Assembly: GCF_004339595.1 (NCBI RefSeq)
Contig: NZ_SMFU01000010.1
Span: forward strand, 62,001 to 126,000
DNA: 64,000 nt
From: Marinobacterium mangrovicola
GTDB lineage: Bacteria; Pseudomonadota; Gammaproteobacteria; Pseudomonadales; Balneatricaceae
Direction of reading: 5' to 3'
This document shows positions 1 to 12,005 of this stretch, piece by piece. The position numbers and the translations under genes were made by a program. Below the pieces are notes generated by a model. The model was not told where the DNA came from, made no database searches, and was given only the letters and a program-made list of their open reading frames with translations. The first letter of the stretch is position 1; every line of letters starts with the position of its first letter.

Positions 1-292
1 GTTGCGTGCGGATGAACTTCTGCGTTGGCCAGATGACGGCTATACTCTGCAATTACTGGGTGCCCGCGCGGCAGATAGTGTCGAGCGTTTTATCCGTGCA
101 CAGCCCCAACCTGAAAGGTTCTATTATTTCAGGACTATGTACAAAGGGGCCCCCTGGCACGTGGTGGTTTATGGCCAGTTTGCCAGCCGCGAATCCGCGA
201 TGGCAGCGGTGCAGACACTGCCCGAGGATTTGCGAAAACTGAGGCCCTGGGCGCGTTCTATCGCCGGGGTTAAATCAGATATAAGCAAATAA
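1..292 (+). CDS. SPOR-domain protein (DamX-like), C-terminal fragment
   Basis: The reading frame is open at the left edge, so only the last ~96 residues are present. They hold a SPOR-type fold: a Y-x-L-Q-L-like strand near residue 14 and a second strand around G-x-P-W-H-V-V-V-Y-G with following helix. SPOR domains bind denuded septal peptidoglycan, and DamX-like proteins act in cell division. Position just before gltB matches the Pseudomonas aroK-aroB-(SPOR protein)-gltB-gltD order. The family assignment rests on this C-terminal domain and synteny; the upstream AAA or transmembrane part is outside the window. Confidence 0.8.
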   Translation, partial: LRADELLRWPDDGYTLQLLGARAADSVERFIRAQPQPERFYYFRTMYKGAPWHVVVYGQFASRESAMAAVQTLPEDLRKLRPWARSIAGVKSDISK

Positions 293-548
293 CATTTCCT
301 GAAGAGTAAAGGACGGCGGATTTTCGTTAATCTATAGAAATATCCCGTAGACGCGCTCCTTATCGATAAAAATCCCCTTATAAGCCCCTGTTGTCGGTGG
401 CTTATGCTTTCGTGCGGTTTGTTCACTATTTGTCCCGACGGGGGGCGAAGTGTAATATTGCTGTCCCTTTTCGTCCGCAAACGCTGAAGTCGGGAAAAGA
501 GATATAGTTTAAATAATTGATTTAATTGGTTTTTAGTGGGATTGGCTT
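293..548 (+). promoter_or_regulatory. gltB leader / intergenic region
   Basis: This 256-base gap contains no convincing gene. It holds a 7-bp inverted repeat ATAAGCC (380-386) / GGCTTAT (399-405) that may end the SPOR transcript, although no T-run follows. An AT-rich stretch at 505-535 lies just before a GGGAT ribosome-binding site 7 bases from the gltB ATG. The promoter itself cannot be placed with confidence. Confidence 0.35.
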
Positions 549-3500
549 ATGAGCAAAGGTCTTTATCAGCCTGGTGAATTCAAGGATAACTGTGGCTTCG
601 GCCTGATGGCCCACATGCAGGGCCAGGCTAGCCACAGCGTGCTTGAAAAAGCGATCGAGGCACTCGCCTGCATGACTCACCGCGGTGGTATTGCCGCCGA
701 CGGTAAAACAGGTGATGGCTGCGGTCTGCTGATGCAGATGCCGAAAGGTTTCATGCGCGAAGTGGTTCGCGAGGACCTGGATGCCGAGCTGGCGGAAAAC
801 TTTGCCGTAGGCATGGTATTCCTGTCACGTGAAGCGGCAGCAGCTCAGGCAGCTCGCGATACTCTGGATGCAGAACTCAAGGCTCAGGGCCTGGATGTGG
901 TCGGCTGGCGAGTGGTGCCGACAGACCAGTCCTGCCTGGGTCCGATTGCACGCGATACGCTGCCACAGATCGAGCAGGTGTTCGTCAATGCGCCGACCCA
1001 GAGCGAGCGTGAGCTCACCGTGGCTCTGTTCTCAGCACGTCGCAAGGCTGAGATTGCGCTGCAGGCCGATCCCGACTTCTATATCTGTACCCTGTCTCAC
1101 CGCGTGGTCAGCTACAAAGGTCTGACCATGCCGGTAGACCTGCCGGTCTTCTTCAAAGACCTGGCTGATCCGCGTCTGGAAACGGCGGTGTGTACCTACC
1201 ACCAGCGTTTCTCTACGAATACGGCGCCGCGCTGGCCGCTGGCACAGCCGTTCCGTTTTCTGGCACACAATGGTGAAATCAACACCATCGAGGGTAACCG
1301 TAACTGGGCCCGCGCCCGTGCGCCCAAGTTTGTGACCCCGGAACTGCCGAACCTGAATGAGCTGCAGCCGATCGTAAATACCACTGGCTCAGACTCTTCG
1401 AGCATGGATAACATGCTGGAGTTCCTTCTGGTGGGCGGCATGGATCTGTATCGTGCGGTTCGCATGATCGTTCCGCCGGCCTGGCAGAACGTCGACACCA
1501 TGGACTCCGAGCTGCGCGCGTTCTACGAGTACAACTCCATGCACATGGAGCCCTGGGACGGTCCCGCCGGTATGGTGATGACCGACGGTCGCTATGCGGT
1601 CTGTATGCTTGACCGTAACGGCCTGCGCCCGTCTCGCTGGGTAATGACCCGCGACAACATGATCTGTACCGCATCCGAGATCGGTGTATTTGCTTACCAG
1701 CCGTCCGATATCGTGGCTCAGGGCCGCGTTGGACCGGGTCAGATCCTGGCGATCGATACCGAAACCGGCGAAGTGATGCACACCGCCGATGTGGACAACC
1801 GCCTGAAAAAGGCCAAGCCGTATAAACAGTGGCTCAAGGACAATGCTCTGCGCCTTGAGAACACCATGAACCTGACCGAGGAGTCCCGCTCCTTCCCTGA
1901 AATGAGTGCCGATGAAGTCCGCGCTCATATGAAGATGTTCAACCTCACCTATGAAGAGCGCGATCAGATCATTCGCCCCCTCGGTGAGGCGGGCATGGAA
2001 GCGGTTGGTTCCATGGGTGACGACAAGCCGATGGCTGTGCTGTCGAAGCAGATTCGTTCTCCCTATGATTACTTCCGTCAGCAGTTTGCTCAGGTAACCA
2101 ACCCGCCGATCGATCCGCTGCGTGAATCGATCGTCATGTCGCTGGAAACCTGTATTGGCCGTGAGCGTAACGTCTTTGAAGAGACGCCGGAGCACGCTCG
2201 TCGTGTGATCCTGACCATGCCGGTGCTCTCCGCCAGCAAGTTCAACCGCCTGCGCGACAACAACGTTGAAGGCTTTGAGCCGATCCAGCTGGATCTGAAC
2301 TACGATCCGAGCAAGCTATCCCTGAAGGAAGCGATCGAGAACCTGTGCGAGTCAGTGGAAGCCGCTGTCCGTAACGGCAAGGTGCTGATTATCCTGTCCG
2401 ACGCCAAGATCCGTCAGGGCTTTGTACCTATCCATGCGGCCATGGCCACCGGTGCTGTACACCACTACCTGATCGACAAGGGCCTGCGTACCGATGCCAA
2501 CATCATTGTTGAAACCGGTAGCGCCCGCGATCCGCACCACTTCGCCGTACTGTTCGGTTTCGGTGCCACCGCGGTTTACCCGTACCTGGCGTACCGTGTA
2601 CTCAACGATCTGTGCAGCACCGGCGAGATTCAGATGTCTCCGCTGGACAGCCACGAGAAGTATCGCAAGGGCATCGACAAGGGCCTGTTCAAGATCCTGT
2701 CGAAGATGGGTATCTCTGCGATCACCTCTTACCGCGGTGCCCAGTTGTTTGAGGCGGTGGGCCTGAGCTCCGAGATCGTTGATCTCTGCTTCAAGGGCGT
2801 TACCAGCCGTATCCAGGGTGCCCGTTTTGAACACTTCCAGGCCGAGCAGGAAGTGCTCGCCAAGGAAGCCTGGAGCGCGCGTAAGCCGATCCGTCCGGGC
2901 GGCCTGCTGAAGTACAAGTTTGAAGGCGAATACCACGCCTACAACCCGGATGTGGTTAAAACCATCCATGAAGCGGTCACTACCGGTGACAAGCGTGCCT
3001 ACAACCGCTACGCCGACCTGGTAAACAACCGTGGTATCGCCACGCTGCGTGACATGCTTGCGCTGCGCAAGGACGTCAAGTCGATCTCAATCGATGAAGT
3101 CGAGCCGGCCGAGAGACTGTTCCCGCGCTTTGACTCCGCCGCCATGTCCCTCGGTGCTCTGTCACCGGAAGCGCACGAAGCGCTGGCGATGGCGATGAAC
3201 GAGCTGGGCGGCCGCTCCAACTCCGGTGAAGGTGGTGAAGATCCGGCGCGTCATGGCACCATGAAACGCTCCAAGATCAAACAGGTCGCATCCGGTCGTT
3301 TCGGTGTGACACCGGAATATCTGGTCAACGCCGATGTTATGCAGATCAAGGTAGCTCAGGGCGCCAAGCCGGGTGAGGGCGGTCAGCTGCCGGGCGGCAA
3401 GGTCAACGACCTGATCGCGCGTCTGCGTTACTCCGTACCGGGCGTGACCCTGATCTCTCCGCCGCCGCACCACGATATCTACTCTATCGAGGACCTGGCG

Positions 3501-5006
3501 CAGCTGATCTTCGACCTAAAACAGGTGAACCCTGAAGGTCAGGTATCAGTGAAGCTGGTATCCCGTCCGGGTGTCGGCACCATCGCCTGCGGTGTGGCCA
3601 AGGCCTACGCGGACCTGATCACTATTTCCGGTTACGACGGCGGTACAGCGGCATCTCCGCTGACCTCTATCCACTACGCCGGTTCTCCCTGGGAGCTGGG
3701 CCTGGTGGACGCGCACCAGTCGCTGCGTGCCAACCACCTGCGTGGCAAGATCCGCCTGCAGACAGATGGTGGTCTGAAGACCGGTCTGGACGTGGTCAAG
3801 GCTGCGATTCTGGGCGCCGAGAGCTTCGGTTTCGGTACCATGCCGATGGTGGCGCTGGGCTGTAAGTACCTGCGTATCTGCCACCTGAACAACTGCGCCA
3901 CCGGTGTCGCTACCCAGAACGATGAACTGCGTCGTGATCACTTCCGCGGTACCGTGGAAATGGTCAAGAACTACTTCCGCTTTGTGGCTGAAGAGACCCG
4001 CGAGTGGATGGCCAAGCTGGGCGTGCACACGCTGGAAGAGCTGGTGGGCCGTGTCGATCTGCTCGAGGCGATCGAAGGTCAGACCGAGCGTCAGAAAGGT
4101 CTGGATCTGTCCGGCCTGATCAGCGACGCCGGTATCCCGGCCGAATACCCGCAGACAGTGCAGCAGCATCGCAACGAGCCGTACGATCTGGGTGAGCTGA
4201 ACAACCGCATGCAGGAGCTGACTGCAGACGCGATTCTGCACAAGTCCGGCGGCAAGTGGGAACTTGAGATCTGTAACTGCGACCGCTCAGTGGGTGCACG
4301 TACTTCCGGTGCTATCGCCAAGGTACATGGCAACCTGGGTATGGTTGATACGCCGATCGAGTTCCACTTCAAGGGGCATGCAGGTCAGTCCTTCGGTGTC
4401 TGGAACGCCGGCGGTCAGAATCTCTACCTTGAAGGTGATGCCAACGACTACGTCGGTAAGGGCATGGCCGGTGGCAAGCTGGTGATCCGTCCGTTCGACG
4501 AGGTGACTTTCGCGTCCAACGAGACCGCGATCATCGGTAACACCTGTCTGTACGGCGCCACCGGCGGCAAATTGTTCGCAGCGGGCCGTGCCGGCGAACG
4601 TTTCGGCGTACGTAACTCCGGTGTTCATGCCGTTATCGAAGGTGCCGGCGATCACTGCTGTGAGTACATGACTGGCGGTATGGTCACCGTGCTGGGTGAA
4701 ACCGGTTACAACTTCGGTGCCGGCATGACCGGTGGTTTTGCTTACGTCTTCGACAAGGATCGTACCTTCGTCGACAAGTACAACCACGAACTGGTCGAGA
4801 TCCACCGTATCCATACCGAGCAGATGGAGCAGTACAAGAACCACCTGCGTTCCGTGATCATCGAATATACCCGGGAAACCGGCAGCGCCTGGGGTCAGGA
4901 ACTGCTTGAGAACTTCATCGATTACATCGGGTTGTTCTGGCTGGTTAAACCCAAGGCTGCAAGCCTGAATCAGCTGCTCGACAGCATGCGCAAGCGTCCG
5001 GAGTAA
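549..5006 (+). CDS. gltB: Glutamate synthase (NADPH) large subunit
   Basis: The 1485-residue protein has the usual length and domain order of bacterial GltB. An N-terminal Ntn-type glutamine amidotransferase starts at Cys15 (D-N-C-G-F-G), which should become the N-terminal nucleophile after removal of a short propeptide. A central domain and an FMN-binding (beta/alpha)8 synthase domain follow, and the protein ends in a GXGXG beta-helix. The 3Fe-4S cluster cysteines are C1105, C1111 and C1116. It transfers the amide group of glutamine to 2-oxoglutarate, giving two glutamates in ammonia assimilation. GltD is encoded 81 bases downstream and supplies electrons from NADPH. Nothing is truncated. 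Confidence 0.98.
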   Translation: MSKGLYQPGEFKDNCGFGLMAHMQGQASHSVLEKAIEALACMTHRGGIAADGKTGDGCGLLMQMPKGFMREVVREDLDAELAENFAVGMVFLSREAAAAQAARDTLDAELKAQGLDVVGWRVVPTDQSCLGPIARDTLPQIEQVFVNAPTQSERELTVALFSARRKAEIALQADPDFYICTLSHRVVSYKGLTMPVDLPVFFKDLADPRLETAVCTYHQRFSTNTAPRWPLAQPFRFLAHNGEINTIEGNRNWARARAPKFVTPELPNLNELQPIVNTTGSDSSSMDNMLEFLLVGGMDLYRAVRMIVPPAWQNVDTMDSELRAFYEYNSMHMEPWDGPAGMVMTDGRYAVCMLDRNGLRPSRWVMTRDNMICTASEIGVFAYQPSDIVAQGRVGPGQILAIDTETGEVMHTADVDNRLKKAKPYKQWLKDNALRLENTMNLTEESRSFPEMSADEVRAHMKMFNLTYEERDQIIRPLGEAGMEAVGSMGDDKPMAVLSKQIRSPYDYFRQQFAQVTNPPIDPLRESIVMSLETCIGRERNVFEETPEHARRVILTMPVLSASKFNRLRDNNVEGFEPIQLDLNYDPSKLSLKEAIENLCESVEAAVRNGKVLIILSDAKIRQGFVPIHAAMATGAVHHYLIDKGLRTDANIIVETGSARDPHHFAVLFGFGATAVYPYLAYRVLNDLCSTGEIQMSPLDSHEKYRKGIDKGLFKILSKMGISAITSYRGAQLFEAVGLSSEIVDLCFKGVTSRIQGARFEHFQAEQEVLAKEAWSARKPIRPGGLLKYKFEGEYHAYNPDVVKTIHEAVTTGDKRAYNRYADLVNNRGIATLRDMLALRKDVKSISIDEVEPAERLFPRFDSAAMSLGALSPEAHEALAMAMNELGGRSNSGEGGEDPARHGTMKRSKIKQVASGRFGVTPEYLVNADVMQIKVAQGAKPGEGGQLPGGKVNDLIARLRYSVPGVTLISPPPHHDIYSIEDLAQLIFDLKQVNPEGQVSVKLVSRPGVGTIACGVAKAYADLITISGYDGGTAASPLTSIHYAGSPWELGLVDAHQSLRANHLRGKIRLQTDGGLKTGLDVVKAAILGAESFGFGTMPMVALGCKYLRICHLNNCATGVATQNDELRRDHFRGTVEMVKNYFRFVAEETREWMAKLGVHTLEELVGRVDLLEAIEGQTERQKGLDLSGLISDAGIPAEYPQTVQQHRNEPYDLGELNNRMQELTADAILHKSGGKWELEICNCDRSVGARTSGAIAKVHGNLGMVDTPIEFHFKGHAGQSFGVWNAGGQNLYLEGDANDYVGKGMAGGKLVIRPFDEVTFASNETAIIGNTCLYGATGGKLFAAGRAGERFGVRNSGVHAVIEGAGDHCCEYMTGGMVTVLGETGYNFGAGMTGGFAYVFDKDRTFVDKYNHELVEIHRIHTEQMEQYKNHLRSVIIEYTRETGSAWGQELLENFIDYIGLFWLVKPKAASLNQLLDSMRKRPE

Positions 5007-5069
5007 GTTCCGGCCGCTTAACGATCTGGTTTTCCGTAATATTGATCGCCCGGGCCGAGGCCCGGGTGA

Positions 5070-6515
<1,446 letters not shown>

Positions 6516-6532
6516 CCTCCGAGCGATACAGT

Positions 6533-6561
6533 AAAAAGGCCACCCTAGAGGTGGCCTTTTT
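6533..6561 (+). terminator. Rho-independent terminator of gltBD
   Basis: The perfect inverted repeat GGCCACC / GGTGGCC has a short CTAGA-type loop. It is flanked by AAAAA on the left and TTTTT on the right, so it can work in both directions. It lies 18 bases after the gltD stop. Confidence 0.93.
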
Positions 6562-6588
6562 CGTTTCTGAATCGATAGGAGAACAGCC

Positions 6589-6663
6589 GTGATAAAACTG
6601 TACCTGGTCGCTGCCGCAGGGCTTATGTTGGCAGGCTGCGTTCCCTTCGTGCCGTTTATCTAA
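6589..6663 (+). CDS. Very small predicted lipoprotein (24 aa)
   Basis: A GTG start preceded by AGGAGA (6577-6582) opens a 24-codon frame ending in TAA. The peptide has a Lys at position 3, a hydrophobic stretch and a lipobox L-A-G-C with Cys17, so it fits a lipoprotein signal peptide that leaves an 8-residue mature tail rich in Pro, Phe and Val. A valine follows the cysteine, which would not retain it at the inner membrane by the Asp+2 rule. It sits alone just after the gltBD terminator, so it needs its own promoter or readthrough. Entericidin-type tiny lipoproteins are the nearest analogy, but I do not recognise the family. Confidence 0.6.
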   Translation: MIKLYLVAAAGLMLAGCVPFVPFI

Positions 6664-6677
6664 GCGGCTTTCTATCT

Positions 6678-6694
6678 ACGCTGCGTTCAGCGTT
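6678..6694 (+). terminator. Small hairpin after the mini-lipoprotein gene
   Basis: ACGCTG (6678-6683) and CAGCGT (6688-6693) pair around a CGTT loop and are followed by only TTTC. It overlaps the end of the convergent cupin gene. The short U-tail makes it a weak candidate. Confidence 0.35.
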
Positions 6695-6986
6695 TCAGCT
6701 CGGTCTCGACAAAGATCATCGGCGTGTCCCTGGCGTTGGTTACATTGTGCTCGACACCGGCCAGGCGGTAGTAGCTCACGCCTGCCTTGATCTCAACGTG
6801 CCTAGTGCCGTCGGCATCTTCGATCTGCATGGTGCTGTTGGTGATCGGTGTGATCACGTAATCGTATTCATGACGGTGGTGACCGGTTTCGGCGCCGGGT
6901 TCGAAACTCCAGCGGGTGACGCGGACATCATCGTTATCCACATCGACGTTTGCTACAGCGGTGGAGTTTGCGCTTGCTTCACACAT
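6687..6986 (-). CDS. Small single-domain cupin protein
   Basis: The 99-residue protein has a cupin_2 barrel. Motif 1 is seen as G-x5-H-H-R-H-E-Y-D-Y-V, with three His and a Glu able to bind a metal, and motif 2 as S-Y-Y-R-L-A-G-V-E-H-N-V. Such small cupins bind or isomerise small molecules or act as dioxygenases; the substrate is unknown. It follows the acetylpolyamine-amidohydrolase gene on the same strand, but a 127-base gap with a terminator-like hairpin separates them, so it is probably transcribed on its own. Confidence 0.75.
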   Translation of the reverse strand: MCEASANSTAVANVDVDNDDVRVTRWSFEPGAETGHHRHEYDYVITPITNSTMQIEDADGTRHVEIKAGVSYYRLAGVEHNVTNARDTPMIFVETELKR

Positions 6987-7029
6987 TTCTAAGGTTTCCT
7001 TCAGGCCGGTAATCTGTGGCCATCCTAAA

Positions 7030-7082
7030 ATGAAAAGGACGGCGGATAGGTTGCCGGTTTTAAACCGTTACATTGATCCGCC
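7030..7082 (-). terminator. Nested hairpin ending the aldolase/ABC/amidohydrolase operon
   Basis: The outer stem ATCCGCC/GGCGGAT (7076-7082 with 7041-7047) encloses an inner stem CGGTTT/AAACCG (7055-7067). On the minus strand it follows the amidohydrolase stop by about 30 bases and continues into GTCCTTTTCATTTT, a reasonable U-rich tail. Confidence 0.6.
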
Positions 7083-7113
7083 ATTGCGTAAGTGTGGCTC
7101 TCGATACACTGTC

Positions 7114-8133
7114 CTAGATAAAGTTTTTCAGCACCGCCGCCAGGTTATCCCCCAGAATCGGCGAGATGTAGCCGCCTTCCTGAACAATCACCGTGGGTTT
7201 ATCCAGCTGCCGCAGACGTGCGCCGATCCGCGCATACCCCTCGGTGGTGATGCCCAGCACCCCGAACGGATCCTGTTCCGAGGCATCCAGCCCCTGAGCG
7301 ATCACAATCGCGTCCGGTGCAAAGGCGGCCACCTGCTCCAGGGCGCTCTCCAGCGCATTAAGGTAGGCATCGTCGCTGGTTCCGTGCGGCAGCGGCAGAT
7401 TCAGGTTGTAGCCGTAGCCCTCGCCTTCACCGCGTTCGTGACCATAGCCCCAGTAGTGGGGGTAGCAGCCGGCGGGATCGGCGTGGAGAGAGACGGTCAT
7501 CACATCACGGCGGCGCCAGAAGATCGCCTGGGTACCGTTGCCGTGGTGCAGGTCGATATCGATGATGGCGACGCGCTCAAAGGTTTCGCGCAGACGCTCT
7601 GCAGCGACGGCTGAGTTGTTTATAAAACAGAAACCGGCGGCGCCATCCGGATAGGCATGGTGGCCAGGTGGGCGACAGAGTGCGTAAGCATGGCGTGCCT
7701 CGCCCCGAGCGACGTGATCCGCGGCGCTCTGGGCTGTCTGGGCCGAGGCGTAGGTTCCGCGCCAGGTGCCGGGGCCCACCGGGCAGGAGGTGTCCATCAG
7801 GTGCCAACCGACGCGGCCGACGATATCTTCCGGATAGGTCGCCGCGTAGCGCGACGGGTTGCTCTTGGGGATGATCTCTTCGCTGGCGTCCGGCAGCTGC
7901 TGCCACTGCTCATAGGCGGTTTCGAGAAAGTTCAGGTAATCAGGAGAATGCACTCGGGAGAGCACGCCCGGTCCGAAATCCTGGGCCTCTTCGACCGGAA
8001 TCTCCAGGCCGGAGAGGGACGACAGGAAAATTTCGCCCCGCTCTGGCAGTTCCCGTGCCGCGATCGCCTTGCCGTTCTTCATATAAAATTTGGGATGGTG
8101 CTGACTCTGGTCGGCACTGTAGAAAGCTTTCAT
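7114..8133 (-). CDS. Acetylpolyamine amidohydrolase / histone-deacetylase-fold enzyme
   Basis: The 339-residue protein has the arginase/deacetylase fold. The H158-H159 pair in R-P-P-G-H-H and the zinc ligands Asp194 and His196 in D-I-D-L-H-H-G-N-G are visible; a third Asp lies in A-Q-G-L-D-A-S near residue 282 and a G-G-Y motif with the likely transition-state Tyr near 322. Length and residue spacing fit the AphA-type enzymes, which remove acetyl groups from N-acetylated polyamines or other small N-acyl amines. A CGGAG ribosome-binding site supports the start. It is the last gene of the operon; the real substrate is unknown and could be another N-acyl compound brought in by the linked ABC importer. 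Confidence 0.88.
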   Translation of the reverse strand: MKAFYSADQSQHHPKFYMKNGKAIAARELPERGEIFLSSLSGLEIPVEEAQDFGPGVLSRVHSPDYLNFLETAYEQWQQLPDASEEIIPKSNPSRYAATYPEDIVGRVGWHLMDTSCPVGPGTWRGTYASAQTAQSAADHVARGEARHAYALCRPPGHHAYPDGAAGFCFINNSAVAAERLRETFERVAIIDIDLHHGNGTQAIFWRRRDVMTVSLHADPAGCYPHYWGYGHERGEGEGYGYNLNLPLPHGTSDDAYLNALESALEQVAAFAPDAIVIAQGLDASEQDPFGVLGITTEGYARIGARLRQLDKPTVIVQEGGYISPILGDNLAAVLKNFI

Positions 8134-8161
8134 CTCAGTCTCCGGTTTAGAAAAGTACGGC

Positions 8162-9412
8162 TCAGCTGTTGGCAGCCTGCAGCAGAGTATGCAGTAGCAG
8201 ATTGGCGCCCTTGGCCAGCTGTTCGGGCGGAGTGTATTCCTTCTCGTTGTGGCTCAGACCGTTCTCCGATGGCACGAAGATCATCGCCGTGGGCGCGACG
8301 CGGCTGATGTAGACGGCGTCATGACCGGCGCCGCTGACCAGGGTCATCGACTGCTCGGCGGGCATGAACTCGGAAGCGGCCGTGCGGATCTGTTCGATCG
8401 CCCCGCTATCAAAGGGGGAGGCGGGTAACTCCCAGAACTGTTCGATACTGACGCTGAGGTTGCGTGCTGACGCCAGCGCCTCAATCAGCGCCCTGGCTTT
8501 ATCTTCCAGGGCTTGCAGCGCCTCCTGGCTCGCTTCGCGCAGGTCCAGAGAGAAGATCACCTCGCCCGGCGATACGTTGCAGGATGCGGAGGGGATCTCG
8601 AGTTCACCGATGGTACAGCGGGTGGACGGGCCGCCGGCGGCGGCCATCTCGGTCAGCTCGGAGATCATTTTTGCGCTGCCGACCAGGGCATCGTTGCGCA
8701 TCTCCATGGGGCTGGGACCTGCATGGCAGGACTGGCCGCTGACATGCACCCGGTACCAGCGCATACCAAGCACTCCGGAGACGATGCCCAGATCGATATT
8801 GTTCGCCTCCAGCACCGGGCCCTGCTCGATATGCAGTTCGAAATAGCGGTGTATCTCTGTCTGCGTGCGGTTGTCGGTGTCGTAGCCGGCCTGCAGTAGA
8901 GCGTCGGCAACGGTCACGCCGTTCGCATCGGTCTTGGCCAGGGCTTCCTCTAGGGTAAACACGCCGGCGAATACGCCTGAGCCGAGCATCGCCGGCTTGA
9001 AGCGTGCACCCTCTTCGTTGGTCCAGACCACCACTTCGATGGGGCGTTCGGTTTCGATACCCCGTTCATTAAGAGCGCGAATCGCTTCCAGCCCGGCCAG
9101 GCAGCCGAAGATGCCGTCGAATTTACCGCCGGTGGGCTGGGTATCCAGGTGGCTGCCGGTGACGATCGGCGCCAGGTCGTTATTGCGCCCCGGACGGCGC
9201 AGGAACAGATTGCCGATCGCATCGATACGCAGGCTGCAGCCTTCGGCCCGGCACCAGTCGATAAACAGCTGGCGGCCGCGAAGGTCCTTTTCCGACAGCG
9301 CCAGGCGGTGGCAGCCGCCCACCTTGCTTCCGGGCACATCGACATGGCCAATATCGCCGATCGCCATCAGAGACTGCCAGAGGCGCTCAGCGTTGATGTT
9401 CAGACCTTGCAT
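8162..9412 (-). CDS. M20-family Zn amidohydrolase (hydantoinase/carbamoylase type)
   Basis: The 416-residue protein has the M20/M28 di-metal peptidase layout: T-G-S-H-L-D-T-Q-P-T-G-G-K-F-D-G near residue 80, the catalytic Glu pair in N-E-E-G-A-R-F near 125, and a dimerisation lid in the middle with the G-P-S-P-M-E-M-R substrate-binding region. This subgroup includes N-carbamoyl-L-amino-acid hydrolase, beta-ureidopropionase and allantoate amidohydrolase, which release ammonia and CO2 from a carbamoyl group. AAGGAG lies before the start. It sits 10 bases after the 2-hydroxyacid dehydrogenase and 28 bases before the deacetylase gene, so all three are probably co-expressed. The exact substrate cannot be read from the sequence. 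Confidence 0.88.
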   Translation of the reverse strand: MQGLNINAERLWQSLMAIGDIGHVDVPGSKVGGCHRLALSEKDLRGRQLFIDWCRAEGCSLRIDAIGNLFLRRPGRNNDLAPIVTGSHLDTQPTGGKFDGIFGCLAGLEAIRALNERGIETERPIEVVVWTNEEGARFKPAMLGSGVFAGVFTLEEALAKTDANGVTVADALLQAGYDTDNRTQTEIHRYFELHIEQGPVLEANNIDLGIVSGVLGMRWYRVHVSGQSCHAGPSPMEMRNDALVGSAKMISELTEMAAAGGPSTRCTIGELEIPSASCNVSPGEVIFSLDLREASQEALQALEDKARALIEALASARNLSVSIEQFWELPASPFDSGAIEQIRTAASEFMPAEQSMTLVSGAGHDAVYISRVAPTAMIFVPSENGLSHNEKEYTPPEQLAKGANLLLHTLLQAANS

Positions 9413-9422
9413 GGGAACTCCT

Positions 9423-10361
9423 TTAGTAGCCGATCTCTTTCAGTACCTGGTTGGCGGGTGCCTCACCGCGGACGAACCTTTCCACTTCCTCTGCCAGGTT
9501 GGCCGCCGCCGCAGAGGGGCGTACGTCGCTGGCATCGTGGGGGGTGACGAAAATCTTCGGGTGATCCCAGATTGGGCTGTCGGCTGGTAGCGGTTCGGGG
9601 GTGAACACATCCAGCGCCGCACCTGCCAGTTGGCCATCTTCCAGCGCTGCGAACAGATCTTCAGGCACCAGGTGGTCGCCCCGACCGATATGGACCAGGT
9701 AACCACCTCGCTGGAGTTTGCTGAAAGTATCGCGATTGAGGATGCCGCGGGTTTCATCGGTCAGCGGCAGCACACAGATCAGCACCTCGGTGCGTTGCAG
9801 AAAGCTGTCCAGCTGTTCCGTACCGGCAAAGACCGGAATCTCTTCGTTGGTCAGGGTTTTGAAGCTTTTGCGCCATCCGGCCACGTTGAAGCCGAGGGCG
9901 TGGCAGTCATCAGCGATCTTCTCGCCCATAAAACCCAGGCCAAGAATGCCGACATTGATATCGGCGGGCGCCCGCATCGGGTGACGTTTCCAGATGTGCT
10001 GCGCCTGCTGTTCACGGTAGCGTTCGAAATTCCGCTGGTGGCCGATGATGTGCCAGAGAGCGAAGGTACTCATGATCGAGGCCTGCTCAGGATCGCGATT
10101 TCGGCAGACGATCACATCGTCCCTGAGACTGGGGCAGGCGAGGATGTTATCCACACCGGCCGCGATGGAGGCCACCAGTTTTACGTTGGGATAACGGTCG
10201 AAAATATCGTCATCCGGGTACCAGAGCAGGGCAAAGGTGATCTGCTCCGGGTCATGCGGCATATCCGAGGTCAGGAGGGAAAGCTCGTCTGAATAACGGT
10301 TAAAGCTTTCCAGGTAGGGCGCAGGATCTACGCCTTTTACTTGTAAGATGCCCTGTTGCAT
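9423..10361 (-). CDS. D-2-hydroxyacid dehydrogenase (GhrA-like glyoxylate/hydroxypyruvate reductase)
   Basis: The 312-residue protein has the NAD(P)-binding motif G-I-L-G-L-G-F-M-G near residue 140, a V-H-I-G-R-G-D segment that bears the substrate-binding Arg, and a T-P-H-D-A-S-D motif with the catalytic His near 285. Size and sequence fit the GhrA branch of the family, which reduces glyoxylate or hydroxypyruvate. Its ATG overlaps the stop of the upstream ABC ATPase gene (TAATG), so translation is coupled. Glyoxylate could be the product of an upstream step, such as allantoate/ureidoglycolate-like breakdown; that link is inference. Confidence 0.88.
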   Translation of the reverse strand: MQQGILQVKGVDPAPYLESFNRYSDELSLLTSDMPHDPEQITFALLWYPDDDIFDRYPNVKLVASIAAGVDNILACPSLRDDVIVCRNRDPEQASIMSTFALWHIIGHQRNFERYREQQAQHIWKRHPMRAPADINVGILGLGFMGEKIADDCHALGFNVAGWRKSFKTLTNEEIPVFAGTEQLDSFLQRTEVLICVLPLTDETRGILNRDTFSKLQRGGYLVHIGRGDHLVPEDLFAALEDGQLAGAALDVFTPEPLPADSPIWDHPKIFVTPHDASDVRPSAAAANLAEEVERFVRGEAPANQVLKEIGY

Positions 10362-12004
10362 TACGCCGGTTGTCCTACTGCTGTGGGTTGATGTTCGCTA
10401 CGCCAGTCTGCACCGGGAATTGAAGCGATCAGGTTCTGGGTGTAGGTATGTTGGGGATCTTCGAAGACCGCCTTGGTGTTGCCGGCTTCGACGATCTTGC
10501 CGTGCTGCATCACGATCACCCGATCGCACACCTGAGCCGCGACGCGCAGGTCGTGCACCACGAACAGCACCGCCAGGTTGAGTTTCTTTTTCAGTGTGTC
10601 GATCAGCTCCAGGATCTGAGCCTGTACCGAAACGTCCAGCGCCGAGATCGCCTCATCCGCCACCAGAACCTGAGGGTTGTGCGCCAGTGCCCGGGCGATA
10701 CCGACGCGCTGGCGCTGGCCGCCGGAGAACTCATGGGGGTAGCGATCCAGCGCTGTTTCCGGCAGTTCCACCAGTTTCAGCAGTTCCCGTGCTCTATCCA
10801 TCGCTTCCGCCACGGGTACGCCCTGGGCGATGGGACCATCGGCGATGATACGGCCGACGGTCTTACGGGGGTTCAAGGAGGCGTAGGGGTCCTGGAACAC
10901 CATCTGGATCTGCTTGCGAAACGGAGCCAGCGCCTTGTGATCCAGGTCCTGGATGGCGCTGCCGCCGAGCAGGATCTCACCGCTGTCGGAGTCGAGCAGG
11001 CGTACGATGCAGCGGCTGACGGTGGACTTGCCGGAGCCGGATTCGCCCACCAGACCGAGGGTTTCACCGCGATAGAGATCGAAGCTCACATCCTGGGCGG
11101 CGTGCACGGTGCGCGCCGGCTTGAACCAGCCGCCGGGAGAGACATAGGTCTTACACAGGGACTTCACCGACAGGGCCGGGCTCTGGCCCGCTCTATCCTC
11201 AATTTCGCGATCCGGTGCACTCAGCGGCGGTACCGCGGCGATCAGCTTTTTCGTGTACGGGTGCTGGGGTTGGTTGAGCACCTGCTCGCGGCTGCCGATC
11301 TCGACCATATCACCGTACTGCATCACCACCACACGGTCGGCGATCTCGGCGACCACGCCAAAGTCGTGGGTGATAAACATCACCGCGGTTCCGTGCTTGC
11401 GCTGCAGCTCCTTGATCAGGTGCAGAATCTGCGCCTGGGTGGTGACATCCAGTGCGGTGGTGGGTTCGTCGGCGATCAGGATCGATGGCTCAAGTGCAAG
11501 GGCCATGGCGATCATGACGCGCTGGCGCTGGCCGCCGGAGAGCTGATGCGGATAGACCCGCATCGCCTTTTCCGGGTCGGGCAGGCCCACATCCTTGAGC
11601 AGTTCCAGCGTGCGCGCCTTGCGCTGCTGCTTGCTCAGGTCGCTGTGGATAAGAAACACCTCGCCGATTTGATCCTCAACCCGCATCAGCGGATTCAGCG
11701 CGGTCATCGGCTCCTGGAAGATCATGCTGATGCGGTTACCGCGCAGATCCCTGGCACGCTTCTCCTCCAGTGAGATCAGGTCCTTGCCGTCAAAGATGAT
11801 GGCGCCCTTATCCACCTGGATCGCCTTGGGCAGCAGGCCCATAACGGCGTTGGCGGTCATCGATTTACCGGAACCGGATTCGCCCACGACACAGAGGATC
11901 TCGCCGGGATAGAGCGAATAGCTCAGCTTGTTGACCGCGTAAGGGCGGTCGGCGCCTTCCGGCAGGCGGATCGACAGATCCTCGACTTTCAACACAGGAT
12001 TCAT
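10361..12004 (-). CDS. Peptide-type ABC transporter, fused double ATPase (DppD-DppF type)
   Basis: The 547-residue protein holds two full nucleotide-binding domains. Each has a Walker A (G-E-S-G-S-G-K-S, near residues 40 and 320), a signature [10 protein letters not shown] and a Walker B ending in A-D-E. The first half resembles DppD/OppD, the second DppF/OppF, as in YejF and GsiA. The DppF half carries the oligopeptide/dipeptide C-terminal region. It would drive the importer formed by the two permeases encoded just upstream; only one base separates it from the second permease gene. Confidence 0.95.
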   Translation of the reverse strand: MNPVLKVEDLSIRLPEGADRPYAVNKLSYSLYPGEILCVVGESGSGKSMTANAVMGLLPKAIQVDKGAIIFDGKDLISLEEKRARDLRGNRISMIFQEPMTALNPLMRVEDQIGEVFLIHSDLSKQQRKARTLELLKDVGLPDPEKAMRVYPHQLSGGQRQRVMIAMALALEPSILIADEPTTALDVTTQAQILHLIKELQRKHGTAVMFITHDFGVVAEIADRVVVMQYGDMVEIGSREQVLNQPQHPYTKKLIAAVPPLSAPDREIEDRAGQSPALSVKSLCKTYVSPGGWFKPARTVHAAQDVSFDLYRGETLGLVGESGSGKSTVSRCIVRLLDSDSGEILLGGSAIQDLDHKALAPFRKQIQMVFQDPYASLNPRKTVGRIIADGPIAQGVPVAEAMDRARELLKLVELPETALDRYPHEFSGGQRQRVGIARALAHNPQVLVADEAISALDVSVQAQILELIDTLKKKLNLAVLFVVHDLRVAAQVCDRVIVMQHGKIVEAGNTKAVFEDPQHTYTQNLIASIPGADWRSEHQPTAVGQPA

Positions 12005-12005
12005 A

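Noticed and set aside
308-321. 14-base sequence AAAGGACGGCGGAT shared with 7034-7047
   Set aside because: A match of this length is expected by chance in 64 kb, and the surroundings do not match.
10448-11773. 441-codon plus-strand frame opposite the fused ABC ATPase
   Set aside because: The opposite strand codes for a complete double ATPase with all motifs; the antisense product resembles no protein.
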